Position numbers and translations under genes: made by a program
Source: CAZHBA01 sp964530225
GTDB taxonomy: Bacteria; Pseudomonadota; Alphaproteobacteria; UBA6615
Assembly (NCBI GenBank): GCA_964530225.1
Contig: CAZHBA010000124.1
Coordinates: 1 to 52,869 of the forward strand
Direction: 5' to 3'
Length of the DNA: 52,869 nt
Shown here: piece by piece, positions 1-8,686 of the stretch
How the letters are laid out: each line of letters opens with the position of its first letter
How positions within the stretch are numbered: the first letter of the stretch is position 1
The notes under the pieces: generated by a model
Told to the model about the DNA's origin: nothing
What the model saw: the letters and a program-made list of their open reading frames with translations, nothing else
The model's database searches: none

Positions 1-564
1 GGGCGTATTGAAAAGCTAAAACGGAATTTCGAGGTCGAAATTAAATTGGTGCACTTTCCGCTGCACCCCGACACCCCCGCCGAAGGCCGCTCGCTGGAAG
101 AGTTGTTCGCCGGACGCGACTACGATCCCGAAGCGTCATACCAGCGCATGAAGGGCCTGATGGACCAGGAGGGCTTGCCCTACAGCCGCCGCACCCACAC
201 CTACAACAGCCGTCTGGCCCAGGAACTGGGGGCGTGGGCCGAGACCCAGCCGAGCGGCGAGGTGATTCACGATTTGCTCTATAAAGCCTATTTCGTCGAC
301 GGTAAGGATGTCGGCGATATGGACACCTTGCTCGAAATCGCTGCGGCGACCGGCTTGCCGGCCGATGGTGCGCGTGAGGTGCTAAAGCAACGCAGTTTCG
401 AGAAAACTGTTGATGCCGACTGGGCGAAGTCGCGTGACTACGGCGTTACCGGCGTTCCCACTTTCGTCGCCGGCAGCTACGGCGTGGTTGGCACCCAGCC
501 CTATGAAGCGTTAGTGCAGTTGATGGCTGAGGTCGGCGTGCCGGCGCGGGAGGGAGCGGATTAA
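1..564 (+). CDS. DsbA-family (FrnE / HCCA-isomerase-like) oxidoreductase, 5' end outside window
   Basis: Thioredoxin-fold protein of the DsbA/FrnE group, relatives of 2-hydroxychromene-2-carboxylate isomerase. The frame is open from base 1, and the residues before the GTG at 46 already fit the family (NFEVEIKLVHFPLHP), so this is a 5'-truncated gene rather than one starting at 46. The visible 187 codons include the helical insert (GRSLEELF, SYQRMKGL) and the conserved cis-proline loop GVTGVPTFV near visible residue 148. Members of this family act on disulfides or on aromatic substrates. The N-terminal CxxC or Ser active-site region would lie upstream of the window, so redox competence cannot be judged. 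The downstream neighbour is a broken cupin gene about 80 nt away on the same strand. Confidence 0.85.
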   Translation, partial: GRIEKLKRNFEVEIKLVHFPLHPDTPAEGRSLEELFAGRDYDPEASYQRMKGLMDQEGLPYSRRTHTYNSRLAQELGAWAETQPSGEVIHDLLYKAYFVDGKDVGDMDTLLEIAAATGLPADGAREVLKQRSFEKTVDADWAKSRDYGVTGVPTFVAGSYGVVGTQPYEALVQLMAEVGVPAREGAD

Positions 565-646
565 GCGGTGGGCTCGACGGTTTTGAATACTGCGCCGCTA
601 TTCTTGGCGCGAGTTATTCTTGTCCACGACAAATGGAGACCGATCG

Positions 647-979
647 ATGTTCGATTTAAATACCTTCATTTCCAATTGCCGCGACGTCGTGGAGCAGGAC
701 TCAACTCATCTTGCTGTGCGCGAAGTTGCCGCGCGGGTGGTCGAAGAGGCTTATTATATCATTGACGGCGAGGTCGAAGCCTGGGCCGACGGCAAGAAAT
801 ATTTAATGTAGCCGGATGATTTCCTGTGGGCAGGAGTCGGCTGCACCCACGCGTTCTACAACAGAAGCGATACCACGGTGCGCTGGTTGGACACCCAATC
901 TCCGCTGCTGCCGGAGTGTCACTCTTACCGGTTTGCCCGCGATTGGGAATATGTGGTGGATCAAATAAAGGAACAGTAA
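647..979 (+). pseudogene. Chimeric cupin remnant with in-frame amber codon
   Basis: The frame starts at ATG 647 with a reasonable purine-rich leader and runs to TAA 977-979, interrupted by TAG at 809-811. About the first 32 residues (MFDLNTFISNCRDVVEQDST...) resemble the N-terminus of a cysteine-dioxygenase-like, metal-dependent cupin. The rest (EEAYYIIDGEVEAWADGKKY, stop, PDDFLWAGVGCTHAFYN, then HSYRFARDWEYV) resembles the C-terminal half of a different cupin, with the P-D-F...H-x-F-x-N motif 2. The middle of either protein, including cupin motif 1 histidines, is missing. I read it as an internal deletion joining two cupin genes, later hit by a nonsense mutation. Family matches are from memory of motifs. 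Loss of function is the likely outcome. Confidence 0.6.
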
Positions 980-1106
980 AGCGCGACGTTATGCAGCAGC
1001 TGGCTATTATGGAACGATTGAGTATTACCCTGTTGGCCATTAGACTCCAACTCGAAACAAGCAGTGGAACGCCATCGATAGGGCGTGCCCAACGGGGGAG
1101 ATCGCC

Positions 1107-2282
1107 GTGTATAACGCCACCAAAGATATCATCCTGCCCACCACGATCATTGGATCGTTGCCGCGGCCGTCGTGGTACACGGCATCCCTGGGCTCGCGCT
1201 CCTTCGTCGACGCCATGGTCAACGCACCCTACCGCGAACAGTACACCGATGCGCTCGGAGCCTATTTGCGCGAACAGGAAATGGCTGGGCTCGATATCGT
1301 CACTGATGGCGATTGCCGGTTCGACGACGATGTTGGCGGCCAGAGCTGGTCACGCTATCCGCTGTTTCATATATCCGGCGTCGATCGCGATAACCCGACA
1401 CCGGCGGATTTTGGCAGCGCCGGCGTCATGTTTCCGCGTGGCCACATCTTGCACGATTATCTGGAGGGCCGCATAGCGCCGGCGATCACTGGCCCGATCG
1501 GTCGCGGTAATCTGCAATATACCGAGCTGTGGAAGGTTGCCCAACGGATGACCCATAAGCCGGTCAAGTTCGGCACCATTACGCCGGAGCTGGTCGCCTA
1601 CCTGGTGCAGGACCAACATTATAAGGATTTACGCGAACGCATCTGGGCGTTCAGCGATGTCTTCAACGAGGAGCTGCACGCGCTCGCCGACGCCGGCTGT
1701 CCGCTAATCCAGATGGAAGAACCGCAGATCCATCTGATGGCCATCCGCGGCATCGTCGAGGGCGAGATTAACGTCGACTTCATGGTTGACGTGTTCAACA
1801 ACACGGTTCGCGGCCTGCGCGACAAGACCGAAGTGTGGTGTCATTCGTGCTGGGGTAACCCCTCGCAGCAGCGCATGTTTGCCGAGGTGCAGACCTACAA
1901 GCCCGCGCTCGAGGCGATAAACCGCGTCGATGCCGACGTGATCACCTTCGAGACCTGTAGTTCCGGCGGCATTGATCTGGAGGATATCGGTAAGGCAGTC
2001 ACCGACAAGAAGGTCGGCATTGGAGTGATCGATCACCACACCCTGCAGGTCGAGACTCCCGACCAGGTGGCCGATCTGATCCGCCGATCTCTCGAACATA
2101 TTCCGCCGGAGCGTCTGGTGGTTTGTTCCGATTGTGGTATGGGGCGCGAAGGCATGAGCCGCCGCCACGCGTTCTACAAGACCGTGTCGATTGTGCTCGG
2201 CACCAACATCGTACGTGGCGAACTGGGCGCGCCACAGGCCGACTGTCTTGCCGCCGATGAGCGTTATTCGCTGATTGCGTAG
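1107..2282 (+). CDS. Cobalamin-independent methionine synthase (MetE C-terminal domain) family protein
   Basis: A 391-residue protein of the UROD/MetE-like fold, matching the C-terminal catalytic domain of MetE without the N-terminal domain. Such stand-alone proteins include methyltransferases and coenzyme-M-type transferases. Zinc-site candidates are visible: H and C in WCHSCWGNPS (about 244-250), the acidic ETCSSGG stretch (about 282) and C in VCSDCGMGR (about 345). The IGSLPRP N-terminus is typical of the family. GTG 1107 is chosen because GGGGGAG sits 6 nt upstream. The exact methyl donor and acceptor cannot be read from sequence. It stands alone on the plus strand, downstream of the cupin fossil and followed by an SDR scrap on the opposite strand. 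Confidence 0.85.
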   Translation: MYNATKDIILPTTIIGSLPRPSWYTASLGSRSFVDAMVNAPYREQYTDALGAYLREQEMAGLDIVTDGDCRFDDDVGGQSWSRYPLFHISGVDRDNPTPADFGSAGVMFPRGHILHDYLEGRIAPAITGPIGRGNLQYTELWKVAQRMTHKPVKFGTITPELVAYLVQDQHYKDLRERIWAFSDVFNEELHALADAGCPLIQMEEPQIHLMAIRGIVEGEINVDFMVDVFNNTVRGLRDKTEVWCHSCWGNPSQQRMFAEVQTYKPALEAINRVDADVITFETCSSGGIDLEDIGKAVTDKKVGIGVIDHHTLQVETPDQVADLIRRSLEHIPPERLVVCSDCGMGREGMSRRHAFYKTVSIVLGTNIVRGELGAPQADCLAADERYSLIA

Positions 2283-2291
2283 TAGCGCGAC

Positions 2292-2342
2292 CTAGTACGC
2301 GCTCATGCCGCCGTTGATAACGAGGATCGAGCCGATGCGAAT
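2292..2342 (-). pseudogene. SDR C-terminal scrap (about 16 codons)
   Basis: The minus strand reads IRIGSILVINGGMSAY and then TAG. This is the typical C-terminal end of a short-chain dehydrogenase/reductase (…G-x-[VI]-L-x-[VI]-[DN]-G-G-M-S-A-Y). Nothing SDR-like precedes it, so only the tail of the gene survives. It lies between the MetE-like gene and the crotonase gene and is far too short to function. Confidence 0.55.
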
Positions 2343-2419
2343 TTGCTTTCACCGCTAGTCTTGCTGCCGCTTTTCTCGATCCGCGCGATAATCAGTTTTT
2401 TGTTGTGCGCCAAAAAGGC

Positions 2420-3205
2420 TTAGCTGCGTTCAAATCGCGGTGTTTCCTTGGCGAAAAAGGCCCGCACGCCTTCAGCGCAATCGGCAGAGGTAAAAACATC
2501 GTCGCTCAGTGGCAATGACGCGCGTATAACCTCGGCTTCCGGCGCGTCGGACGACATATCGATCAGCTGCTTGCATTTCTGCAACGCCAGGGCCGGCCCG
2601 TCGGCAAGTACGCGGGCTAATCCTATCGCTACTTCGAGCGCTTTTCCTGGTGCGACGACATTGTCGACGAGGCCCCAGTCAAGCGCCGTCTCGGCGGTGA
2701 CCGGATCGCCAAAGAACATCATCTGCTTGGCCCGGGCTTCGCCAACCCGCCGCGTAGCGCGAACGGTGCCGCCGCTAGCCGGGAAAATACCGAGCTTGAT
2801 CTCCGGCAGCGCCACTTGACCGCCTGCCTCGGCCACGATCAGGTCGCAGCACAGAGCGAGCTCGAGGCCGCCGCCAAACGCCAGTCCGTTCAGTGCCGCG
2901 ATCGTTGGCTTGGGGAAATTATTGACCTGGCTATAGGTCTCGTTTTCGGGTTCGAGCTTGCGGGGAACTACCGTACCAGGTGCCATCAGGTCTGGAAATT
3001 CCGCGATGTCGGAGCCGGCGCAAAATGCCCGCTCGCCCTCGCCCGTCAGGAGCATGACGCGGACTTGTCTGTCGGACGCCAAATCGGCGACTAACCCATC
3101 GAGTTGCCGCGTTAGTTCGAGGGTCACCACGTTGAGGGGCGGATTGTCGAGCGTAACCACCGCGACACCGGCCTCGATTGCACAGCGAACCAATTGTAGG
3201 GTCAT
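2420..3205 (-). CDS. Enoyl-CoA hydratase/isomerase (crotonase) family protein
   Basis: A 261-residue crotonase-fold protein, expected to act on acyl-CoA thioesters in the cytoplasm. Oxyanion-hole segments are visible: AFCAGSDIAEF (about 60-71) and NGLAFGGGLELAL (about 105-117). The second includes a Glu at a usual catalytic position, and another follows in ALPEIKLGIFPASGGT. The C-terminal helix VRAFFAKETPRFE is typical. Full length for the family. The ATG at 3205 has AAAAGG upstream. It is the first scrutable gene of a minus-strand run with an OsmC-like gene (66 nt upstream) and CitE- and CaiB-type genes, which suggests a CoA-ester degradation unit. Substrate unknown. Confidence 0.88.
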   Translation of the reverse strand: MTLQLVRCAIEAGVAVVTLDNPPLNVVTLELTRQLDGLVADLASDRQVRVMLLTGEGERAFCAGSDIAEFPDLMAPGTVVPRKLEPENETYSQVNNFPKPTIAALNGLAFGGGLELALCCDLIVAEAGGQVALPEIKLGIFPASGGTVRATRRVGEARAKQMMFFGDPVTAETALDWGLVDNVVAPGKALEVAIGLARVLADGPALALQKCKQLIDMSSDAPEAEVIRASLPLSDDVFTSADCAEGVRAFFAKETPRFERS

Positions 3206-3271
3206 AATTTTTTGCCTTTTTCCAACGCGCGACCGCTGCGCCGCGCCGATGATGGTAGCAGGGCCGACCCC

Positions 3272-4510
3272 TCAGTTGTCGGCGGCCGCGTACTCGCTGT
3301 CTTGCGCCAACGGCTTGCCGTTGTGCTCGATGGATACGATGGGATCGAGTTGGTCGATCAACGTGGCGTGTAGATAGCAGGTGTTGGCGGCGATCGTCAT
3401 GATGCGCTCGTGTGTGGCAGCGTCGGCACCGCCGTTCAAGAACAAGTGGGTATCGACCGGTTCAATGCTACCAGACCAGGTGCCGTCGGCGGGGTTACCG
3501 GCGAGCGCGAACGGCGTGTACTGGACGATGCGCACGCCGCCGATATCGACCTTCTGGTGGATGATGTAGCGCGTCAGCTGGGTGAGATAGCAGAATACGA
3601 TGCCGGCTGCGATCAACGCTAGCCCACTCGGTGCGACTTCTTCGCTCGGGTCGGCTATGGTGCGTTCGTCGGTCTTATAGGCGAAGTGGCTTAGGCCCGC
3701 GACTGATAGCCCGGTGTCGGTTTCGGTAATCCCGGCGGGGTCGAGTAGCTTGCTGGTGCCGTTGATGGTGCGCACCACGCGGCGGATCGTGCCGTCGCTA
3801 ACGTCGACGATATCACCCGGCTGCACCTTGCCGGTCTTGGAGATCAAATCGGGTAGGTCGTTGGCGTCCGCCAGCGGCGCGGGTGGTTGCGCGTAGGTGC
3901 GGTAGGGGTCGGGCGCATCGAGTGCCGGCGAATTATTGAGCGTCGTCACATCGTGGCGGCGACCGTTGACATAAATAGCAAAGGTGTTGCTAACCGCTTG
4001 GCTCATGGTTGCCAGCGCGGGCGAGGCGCGCACTGCATCGGCGACTAGCGCCGACACCCTGTCGGACGTAGCGTCGGACTGGATCCTAGCCAGAATTTTG
4101 GCCGGTTCGGCGCCGCCGATACCGTCGCCGCGCACGAACGATCCGTTCAGGAAGTAAAAATTCTGCAGATCGATCTGCACGTCTGGTGCCACCATGCCGC
4201 GCGCCGCCGCGATCATCAGGATACGCTTGATCAGATCGGCGTGCAGTCCGGCATTGAAGAAGCCCAGGGGGAAGGGTGCCAAGTCGGTACCCTTTATGTG
4301 TTTACCCTCGTCGGTGGTCAGCCGCCAGGCGCTGCCACCTTCACCTTCGGTTACCACTGCTTCTTTTTGGTAGCCGGTTAGCGACCGCACTTCGGTCATA
4401 AAGACATCGCGCTCGACCTCCGATGTCAGGATCGGCGAGCGGGTGCTGCCTTGGCGCGTCTTGAAGGCGAGGGGATAACCGGAACTATCGATGGTGTCTT
4501 GCGTGGACAT
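3272..4510 (-). CDS. OsmC-like family protein, long two-part form
   Basis: 412 residues, about three times a standard OsmC/Ohr domain. The C-terminal half carries an OsmC-type cysteine pair: IVFCYLTQLTRYI (Cys about 306) and IAANTCYLHATLI (Cys about 376). The spacing of about 70 fits the family. The N-terminal half contains a similar helix (LAPFPLGFFNAGLHADLIKR) but with no cysteine. Between them is a segment (QPGDIVDVSDGTIRRVVRTI) of unclear role. OsmC proteins reduce organic hydroperoxides in the cytoplasm. Here I infer a degenerate duplicated architecture with one active half. No signal peptide. It is flanked by crotonase and CitE-type genes on the same strand (39-66 nt gaps), so it may serve a CoA pathway rather than stress defence. 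Confidence 0.7.
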   Translation of the reverse strand: MSTQDTIDSSGYPLAFKTRQGSTRSPILTSEVERDVFMTEVRSLTGYQKEAVVTEGEGGSAWRLTTDEGKHIKGTDLAPFPLGFFNAGLHADLIKRILMIAAARGMVAPDVQIDLQNFYFLNGSFVRGDGIGGAEPAKILARIQSDATSDRVSALVADAVRASPALATMSQAVSNTFAIYVNGRRHDVTTLNNSPALDAPDPYRTYAQPPAPLADANDLPDLISKTGKVQPGDIVDVSDGTIRRVVRTINGTSKLLDPAGITETDTGLSVAGLSHFAYKTDERTIADPSEEVAPSGLALIAAGIVFCYLTQLTRYIIHQKVDIGGVRIVQYTPFALAGNPADGTWSGSIEPVDTHLFLNGGADAATHERIMTIAANTCYLHATLIDQLDPIVSIEHNGKPLAQDSEYAAADN

Positions 4511-4549
4511 GTCTGAACGTTCATTAGAGTTCGAGAGGGCCAGCCTAGG

Positions 4550-5407
4550 TTATTCGTTGGCGCCGACAAAGGTCAGCGCTTTTTTGTACATGGCGTAATC
4601 GACCAGCTTGCCGTTGAGAGATATGGACGCCGACCCTTCGGCCTCGGCGGCTTCGAAAGCGGCTATCAATCGGCGGTAATAGTCCATTTCCTCGGCGCTG
4701 GCGGCATAGGCCTCGCGAGCGACCGCCACCTGCGCTGGGTGGATTAGGGTACGACCGTCATAGCCTAAACGCTTAGAAAGCTCACAGTCGGCGCGCAAGG
4801 TATCGCGGTCCTTGATGTCGCTATAGGCGCCATCGAGTACGTAGGGTAGCCGCGCCGCGCGGGCGTCGAGCAGCACTTTAGAGCGCGCGTAGAGCAGCTC
4901 GGTACCCTCGATCGACCAGGCGCAGTGCAGGTCGCCCTGTAGGTCGCCATCCTCGGCGCTGCCGAAGGAAACGGTCTCCACCCGTGGCGCGGCGCTTGCT
5001 ATTTCGAAGCAGCGCACTACCCCCAACGCCGTTTCCATCATCGGCATGAGTTTCACCGAATCCGCGGCTAGCCCGCCCGCGCTCTCGGCTTCGCCCATGA
5101 TCGCATCGACCTGTTTGATTTGCGCCGGGTCCTCGGCTTTGGGCAGAAACAACCCGTAGACGTGTTCATTGGTCATCGCGTGCAAGTCGGCTTCGAGGAA
5201 GTCGGGCTCGTTGTTGACCCGCACGATCACCGGCAGGGTGACGCTGGGTAGAATGTCGGCGATATTCTGGCGCACCTGGTTCTTGCGGTCGGTCGGTACC
5301 GTATCTTCCAAATCGATGATGACCGCGTCGGGCTCGCAGCGGGACGCTTTCTCGATTAGCTCCGGCCGGGTACCAGGGACGTATAACGTAATCAACGGGT
5401 AGTTCAT
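4550..5407 (-). CDS. HpcH/HpaI aldolase / CitE-like CoA ester lyase
   Basis: A TIM-barrel lyase of the CitE/malyl-CoA lyase family that cleaves or condenses beta-hydroxyacyl-CoA or related acids. Seen: LYVPGTRPELIEKA near the N-terminus, the acidic metal-binding DAVIIDLEDTVP (about 33-44), conserved Arg in IVRVNNE, MPMMETALGV (about 130-140) and the C-terminal GYDGRTLIHPAQV. The ATG at 5407 is preferred over an upstream ATG at 5425, because the upstream one is followed by the AGGAGAG that serves the second start. Length (285 aa) is normal. It sits upstream of the OsmC-like gene (39 nt) in the same direction. Substrate not determinable. Confidence 0.88.
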   Translation of the reverse strand: MNYPLITLYVPGTRPELIEKASRCEPDAVIIDLEDTVPTDRKNQVRQNIADILPSVTLPVIVRVNNEPDFLEADLHAMTNEHVYGLFLPKAEDPAQIKQVDAIMGEAESAGGLAADSVKLMPMMETALGVVRCFEIASAAPRVETVSFGSAEDGDLQGDLHCAWSIEGTELLYARSKVLLDARAARLPYVLDGAYSDIKDRDTLRADCELSKRLGYDGRTLIHPAQVAVAREAYAASAEEMDYYRRLIAAFEAAEAEGSASISLNGKLVDYAMYKKALTFVGANE

Positions 5408-5456
5408 TGCTCTCTCCTGCCCCATTAGGTTGGGATCTGGGTGTTTGATTAAATCA

Positions 5457-5532
5457 CCTCATGCTGAGCTTGTCGAAGTATGAGGCCAACAACACTTCGC
5501 TTCTTCGTCCCTCGACAAGCTCGAGATGAGGA
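5457..5532. repeat. Intergenic inverted repeat with 'GAGCTTGTCGA' arms
   Basis: CCTCATGCTGAGCTTGTCGA on the left pairs with CTCGACAAGCTCGAGATGAG on the right (complementary apart from a few positions), separated by about 33 nt. This is the common mobile-repeat-like palindrome found between genes in many alphaproteobacteria. It lies between the CaiB-like and CitE-like genes. It may act as a hairpin or terminator for the CaiB transcript. No second copy was noticed here. Confidence 0.65.
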
Positions 5533-5576
5533 GGCTCAAGATGGGGTGTTGCGGAGACGGATTGTGCGCCACGCTT

Positions 5577-6806
5577 TCATATAATGCCGTCGCTTTTTAG
5601 CGCCGCCAACTCGTCGGCTGATAGGCCGAGGCGCTGTTCGAAGATTTCGACGTTATTGGCGCCCATTTCACGCCCGGCGTGGCGCACCGCGCCCGGCGTC
5701 TCCGACATTTTCGGCACCACGCCTTCCATTTTTAACGGTGGGCCGTTACCGTCGGGACTCTCGATCACCATGTCGCGCGCCTGGACGTGGGGATTGGCTA
5801 TGATGTCTGCGATATTGAACACCGGCCCCACCGGCACGGCCTGTTCGTGCAGGGTCGTTGTCACCTCGTCCAATGTCAGGCTACCGATCCAGTCCTGCAT
5901 GATGGCGTCGAGTTCCTCGACATTATCCAGCCTAGCCCGGTTGGTGGCGAAGCGGGGATCGTCGGCCATTTCTGGCTTGCCCATGGCACCGAACAGGCGG
6001 ATCGCCGTGGCCGGGGTCGAGCCGGCCAGCGCAACCCAACGGTCGTCCTTGGTGTGATAGATATTGCGTGGTGCCGATGTGATGGTGCGATTACCCGTGC
6101 GCATGGGCGGCTCACCGGTCAGCTCGTTGACCAGTACGTTGGGCCCCAGCATTGAATACAGGCTCTCCCACAGGCTAACGTCGATCATCTGGCCCTTGCC
6201 GGTGCCGATGACATCGCGGTGGTAGACCGCGAACATGGTCGCCATAGTGGCGTAACAGCCGGCGAAACTGTCGGCCAGCGCGAACTGGGGTAGGGTTGGC
6301 GGGCCGTCGGGCTGGCCGGTCAGGTGAGCGAACCCACTCATGGCCTCGACCAGGGTGCCGAATCCTGGTTGGTCGCTATAGGGACCGTACTGGCCGAAGC
6401 CGCTGACCCGCACCATGATCAGGCGTGGGTTGATTTCGGCTAGGTCCTCGTAACGGATGTCCCATTGCTCCAGCCGTCCGGGGCGGAAATTCTCGATAAA
6501 AATATCGGCGTCTTCGAGCAGGCGGAACAATAATTCGCGGCCCTTCGGCTTCGAGATATTCAGCGTCACCGTCTTTTTGTTGCGGGCGTAGGTCTTCCAC
6601 CACGGATTGACGCCGTCCTGGGTAAACCCGAAATGGCGCAAATCGTCGCCCTTTTGCGGGTGCTCTACATGGATGACCTCGGCGCCGAAATCGGCCAGCA
6701 TCCGGCCGCTCAGAGGCGCGGCGATAACGGTGGCGCACTCCACTACCTTGAGACCAGAAAGGGCCTGGGTGGCGGATTGCAGGAGGTTTTGGTCAGGGGC
6801 AGACAT
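5577..6806 (-). CDS. CaiB/BaiF (family III) CoA-transferase
   Basis: A 409-residue class III CoA-transferase, which moves CoA between carboxylic acids through an aspartyl-CoA intermediate. Seen: GLKVVECATVIAAPLSGRML and FGAEVIHVEHP (about 18-50), NKKTVTLN, ENFRPGRLEQW (about 104), then SGFGQYGPYSDQPGF. The probable catalytic Asp is in LADSFAG (about 179). Length is standard. The ATG at 6806 has no convincing Shine-Dalgarno sequence, so the start is less certain. It is divergent from the ThDP enzyme at 6951. Downstream lie the CitE, OsmC and crotonase genes, consistent with activation of an acid to its CoA ester followed by breakdown. Confidence 0.9.
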   Translation of the reverse strand: MSAPDQNLLQSATQALSGLKVVECATVIAAPLSGRMLADFGAEVIHVEHPQKGDDLRHFGFTQDGVNPWWKTYARNKKTVTLNISKPKGRELLFRLLEDADIFIENFRPGRLEQWDIRYEDLAEINPRLIMVRVSGFGQYGPYSDQPGFGTLVEAMSGFAHLTGQPDGPPTLPQFALADSFAGCYATMATMFAVYHRDVIGTGKGQMIDVSLWESLYSMLGPNVLVNELTGEPPMRTGNRTITSAPRNIYHTKDDRWVALAGSTPATAIRLFGAMGKPEMADDPRFATNRARLDNVEELDAIMQDWIGSLTLDEVTTTLHEQAVPVGPVFNIADIIANPHVQARDMVIESPDGNGPPLKMEGVVPKMSETPGAVRHAGREMGANNVEIFEQRLGLSADELAALKSDGII

Positions 6807-6950
6807 CGGTTTTTAGCATTTGGTAGGTTTGGTGTCGCTGGAGCTGCTGTTGATTATTTTCAAGATAAGAAGGTTTCATGGATGGGTCGGTGAACACAAG
6901 TCCCGGTTTGGTAAGTGCGCTGAAATTGCTATGGTGCCGGCGGGGTCAGC

Positions 6951-8675
6951 GTGGGAAAAAAAGACGTTTCGATGAAAAATCAAACCGATGGCGGTGAGGC
7001 TATTCTGCAGGCGTTCCGCAGCCTGGGTATCGACTATATTATGTCGTCACCGGGCTCGGAATGGGGCGCGGTCTGGGAGGCGCTGGCCAGCCAGACGCTA
7101 ACCAACACGCCAGGCCCAACTTACCTCACATGCGCGCACGAGACCCTGGCGGTCAATTTGGCCACTGGCTACACCGCGGTCACCGGGCGCATGCAGGCGG
7201 TTATGCTGCACACCGGTGTCGGCCTGCTGCAGGGGGCGATGGGGATCGATGGGGCGCTGCGCCAGGGTGTGCCCATGCTCGTCCTCTCCGGTGAGTCGCT
7301 CAGCTTTGGCGATGATCTCGAGTTTGACCCTGGCGCGCAGTGGCAGCCGTTGTTGAGCGTCGTTGGCGGCCCGCACCGGTTGGTTGAGCCGATAGTCAAA
7401 TGGGCCAATCAGGCTGGTAGTGTATCGACAATGTTCCAGCTGGTGGTCAGCGCCGGCGAAATGGCGCAGCGCACGCCGCCAGGCCCGGTCTATTTAGGCG
7501 TTCCCATCGAAGCGATGGGGCAACCCTGGGAGCCGCCTGCCGGGCTGCGCAGCGCGCCACCGGCGCCGAAGACCGCCGCGGCCCCTGCCGATATAAAAAC
7601 GGTCGCGAAAATGCTGGTCGCCAGCAAACAACCGGCGATTGTCGCGGAACTTTCCGGCCGCGACCCGGCGGCGCACGCGGCCTTGGTCGAACTGGCCGAA
7701 TTGCTGGCTATTCCAGTGGTCGAAGGCCGTTGGTCCATGTTCGCCAATTTTCCCAAGGATCACCCGCTGCATCAGGGCTTCCACCGGCCGGCCCTGATCG
7801 ATAATGCCGATCTGGTTCTTACACTTTCTTGCACTGCGCCCTGGTATCCGCCCAGCAACGGGCCGAAGCGGGCGCGGCTAGTCGCCATCGACGAGACGCC
7901 GTTTCGCCCGGCCGTGGTCTATCAGCCTAACCTGGCAGAGATATTCCTCGAGGGTGATACCGCGACGACGTTGAACCTGCTTGGTGAGGCGGTGCGTGCC
8001 GCCGGGGTTGATGTGGCCGCGGTCGCTGACCGACAAGCCCATTGGGCGGCGGCGCACGAAGAACGCATTTCTGCACAGCGCGCTAAGGAAGCGAAAGAGT
8101 CGGCGAAGGATACGATTACGCCGGTTGCTTTGTGCGCGGCGCTCAGCGCCGCGGCGCCCGCCGATACCATTTTTATGGACGAAACGATTACTCATCGCGG
8201 TACCGTTCTCAACCATTTGGGTACCGGTGGGGCAAACAGCTATTTCCGCGCCCATGGCGGCCTTGGCCAGGCGCTAGGCATGGCGCTGGGTATGAAGCTG
8301 GCACTGCCCGACCACACCATCATATCGACCATGGGCGACGGTACGTTCATGTATAACCCGGTGGTACAGGCCTTTGCGTTAGCGCAACACGAAAACCTGC
8401 CGACCCTTACCGTCGTTTTCAACGATGGTGGCTACTCGGCGATGAAATTCAATCAGCGGGACTATTATCCCGACGGCGTTGGCGTGGAGAGCGGTGTTTG
8501 GCCCGGCCAGCCGCTCACCGATTTCGATTATGCCGAGGTTGTGCAGCCGTTTGGTGGCTTCGGTCAGCGTGTCGAGGCGATGGCCGATCTGCCCGGAGCC
8601 ATCGATAAGGCGCTGGTGGCGGTGGCGGATGGGCGGCCCGCTCTATTGAACGTCATTCTCGAAGATAATCGTTGA
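6951..8675 (+). CDS. Thiamine-diphosphate-dependent enzyme (acetolactate-synthase-like)
   Basis: 574 residues with the three ThDP-enzyme domains. The N-terminal Pyr domain has SSPGSEWGAV and the catalytic Glu in CAHETLAVN (about 64). A central domain follows (about 190-340). The C-terminal PP domain has TMGDGTFMYNP and FNDGGYSA as the Mg/diphosphate motif. Such enzymes ligate or decarboxylate 2-keto acids. GTG 6951 is chosen because GGCGGGG precedes it; ATG 6972 is the alternative. No regulatory subunit is nearby, so it is probably a catabolic decarboxylase or lyase rather than biosynthetic IlvB. It converges with the HIBADH-like gene 11 nt away. A second ThDP-type N-terminus survives as a scrap at 22390. 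Confidence 0.88.
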   Translation: MGKKDVSMKNQTDGGEAILQAFRSLGIDYIMSSPGSEWGAVWEALASQTLTNTPGPTYLTCAHETLAVNLATGYTAVTGRMQAVMLHTGVGLLQGAMGIDGALRQGVPMLVLSGESLSFGDDLEFDPGAQWQPLLSVVGGPHRLVEPIVKWANQAGSVSTMFQLVVSAGEMAQRTPPGPVYLGVPIEAMGQPWEPPAGLRSAPPAPKTAAAPADIKTVAKMLVASKQPAIVAELSGRDPAAHAALVELAELLAIPVVEGRWSMFANFPKDHPLHQGFHRPALIDNADLVLTLSCTAPWYPPSNGPKRARLVAIDETPFRPAVVYQPNLAEIFLEGDTATTLNLLGEAVRAAGVDVAAVADRQAHWAAAHEERISAQRAKEAKESAKDTITPVALCAALSAAAPADTIFMDETITHRGTVLNHLGTGGANSYFRAHGGLGQALGMALGMKLALPDHTIISTMGDGTFMYNPVVQAFALAQHENLPTLTVVFNDGGYSAMKFNQRDYYPDGVGVESGVWPGQPLTDFDYAEVVQPFGGFGQRVEAMADLPGAIDKALVAVADGRPALLNVILEDNR

Positions 8676-8686
8676 CCCCGCGGCGT

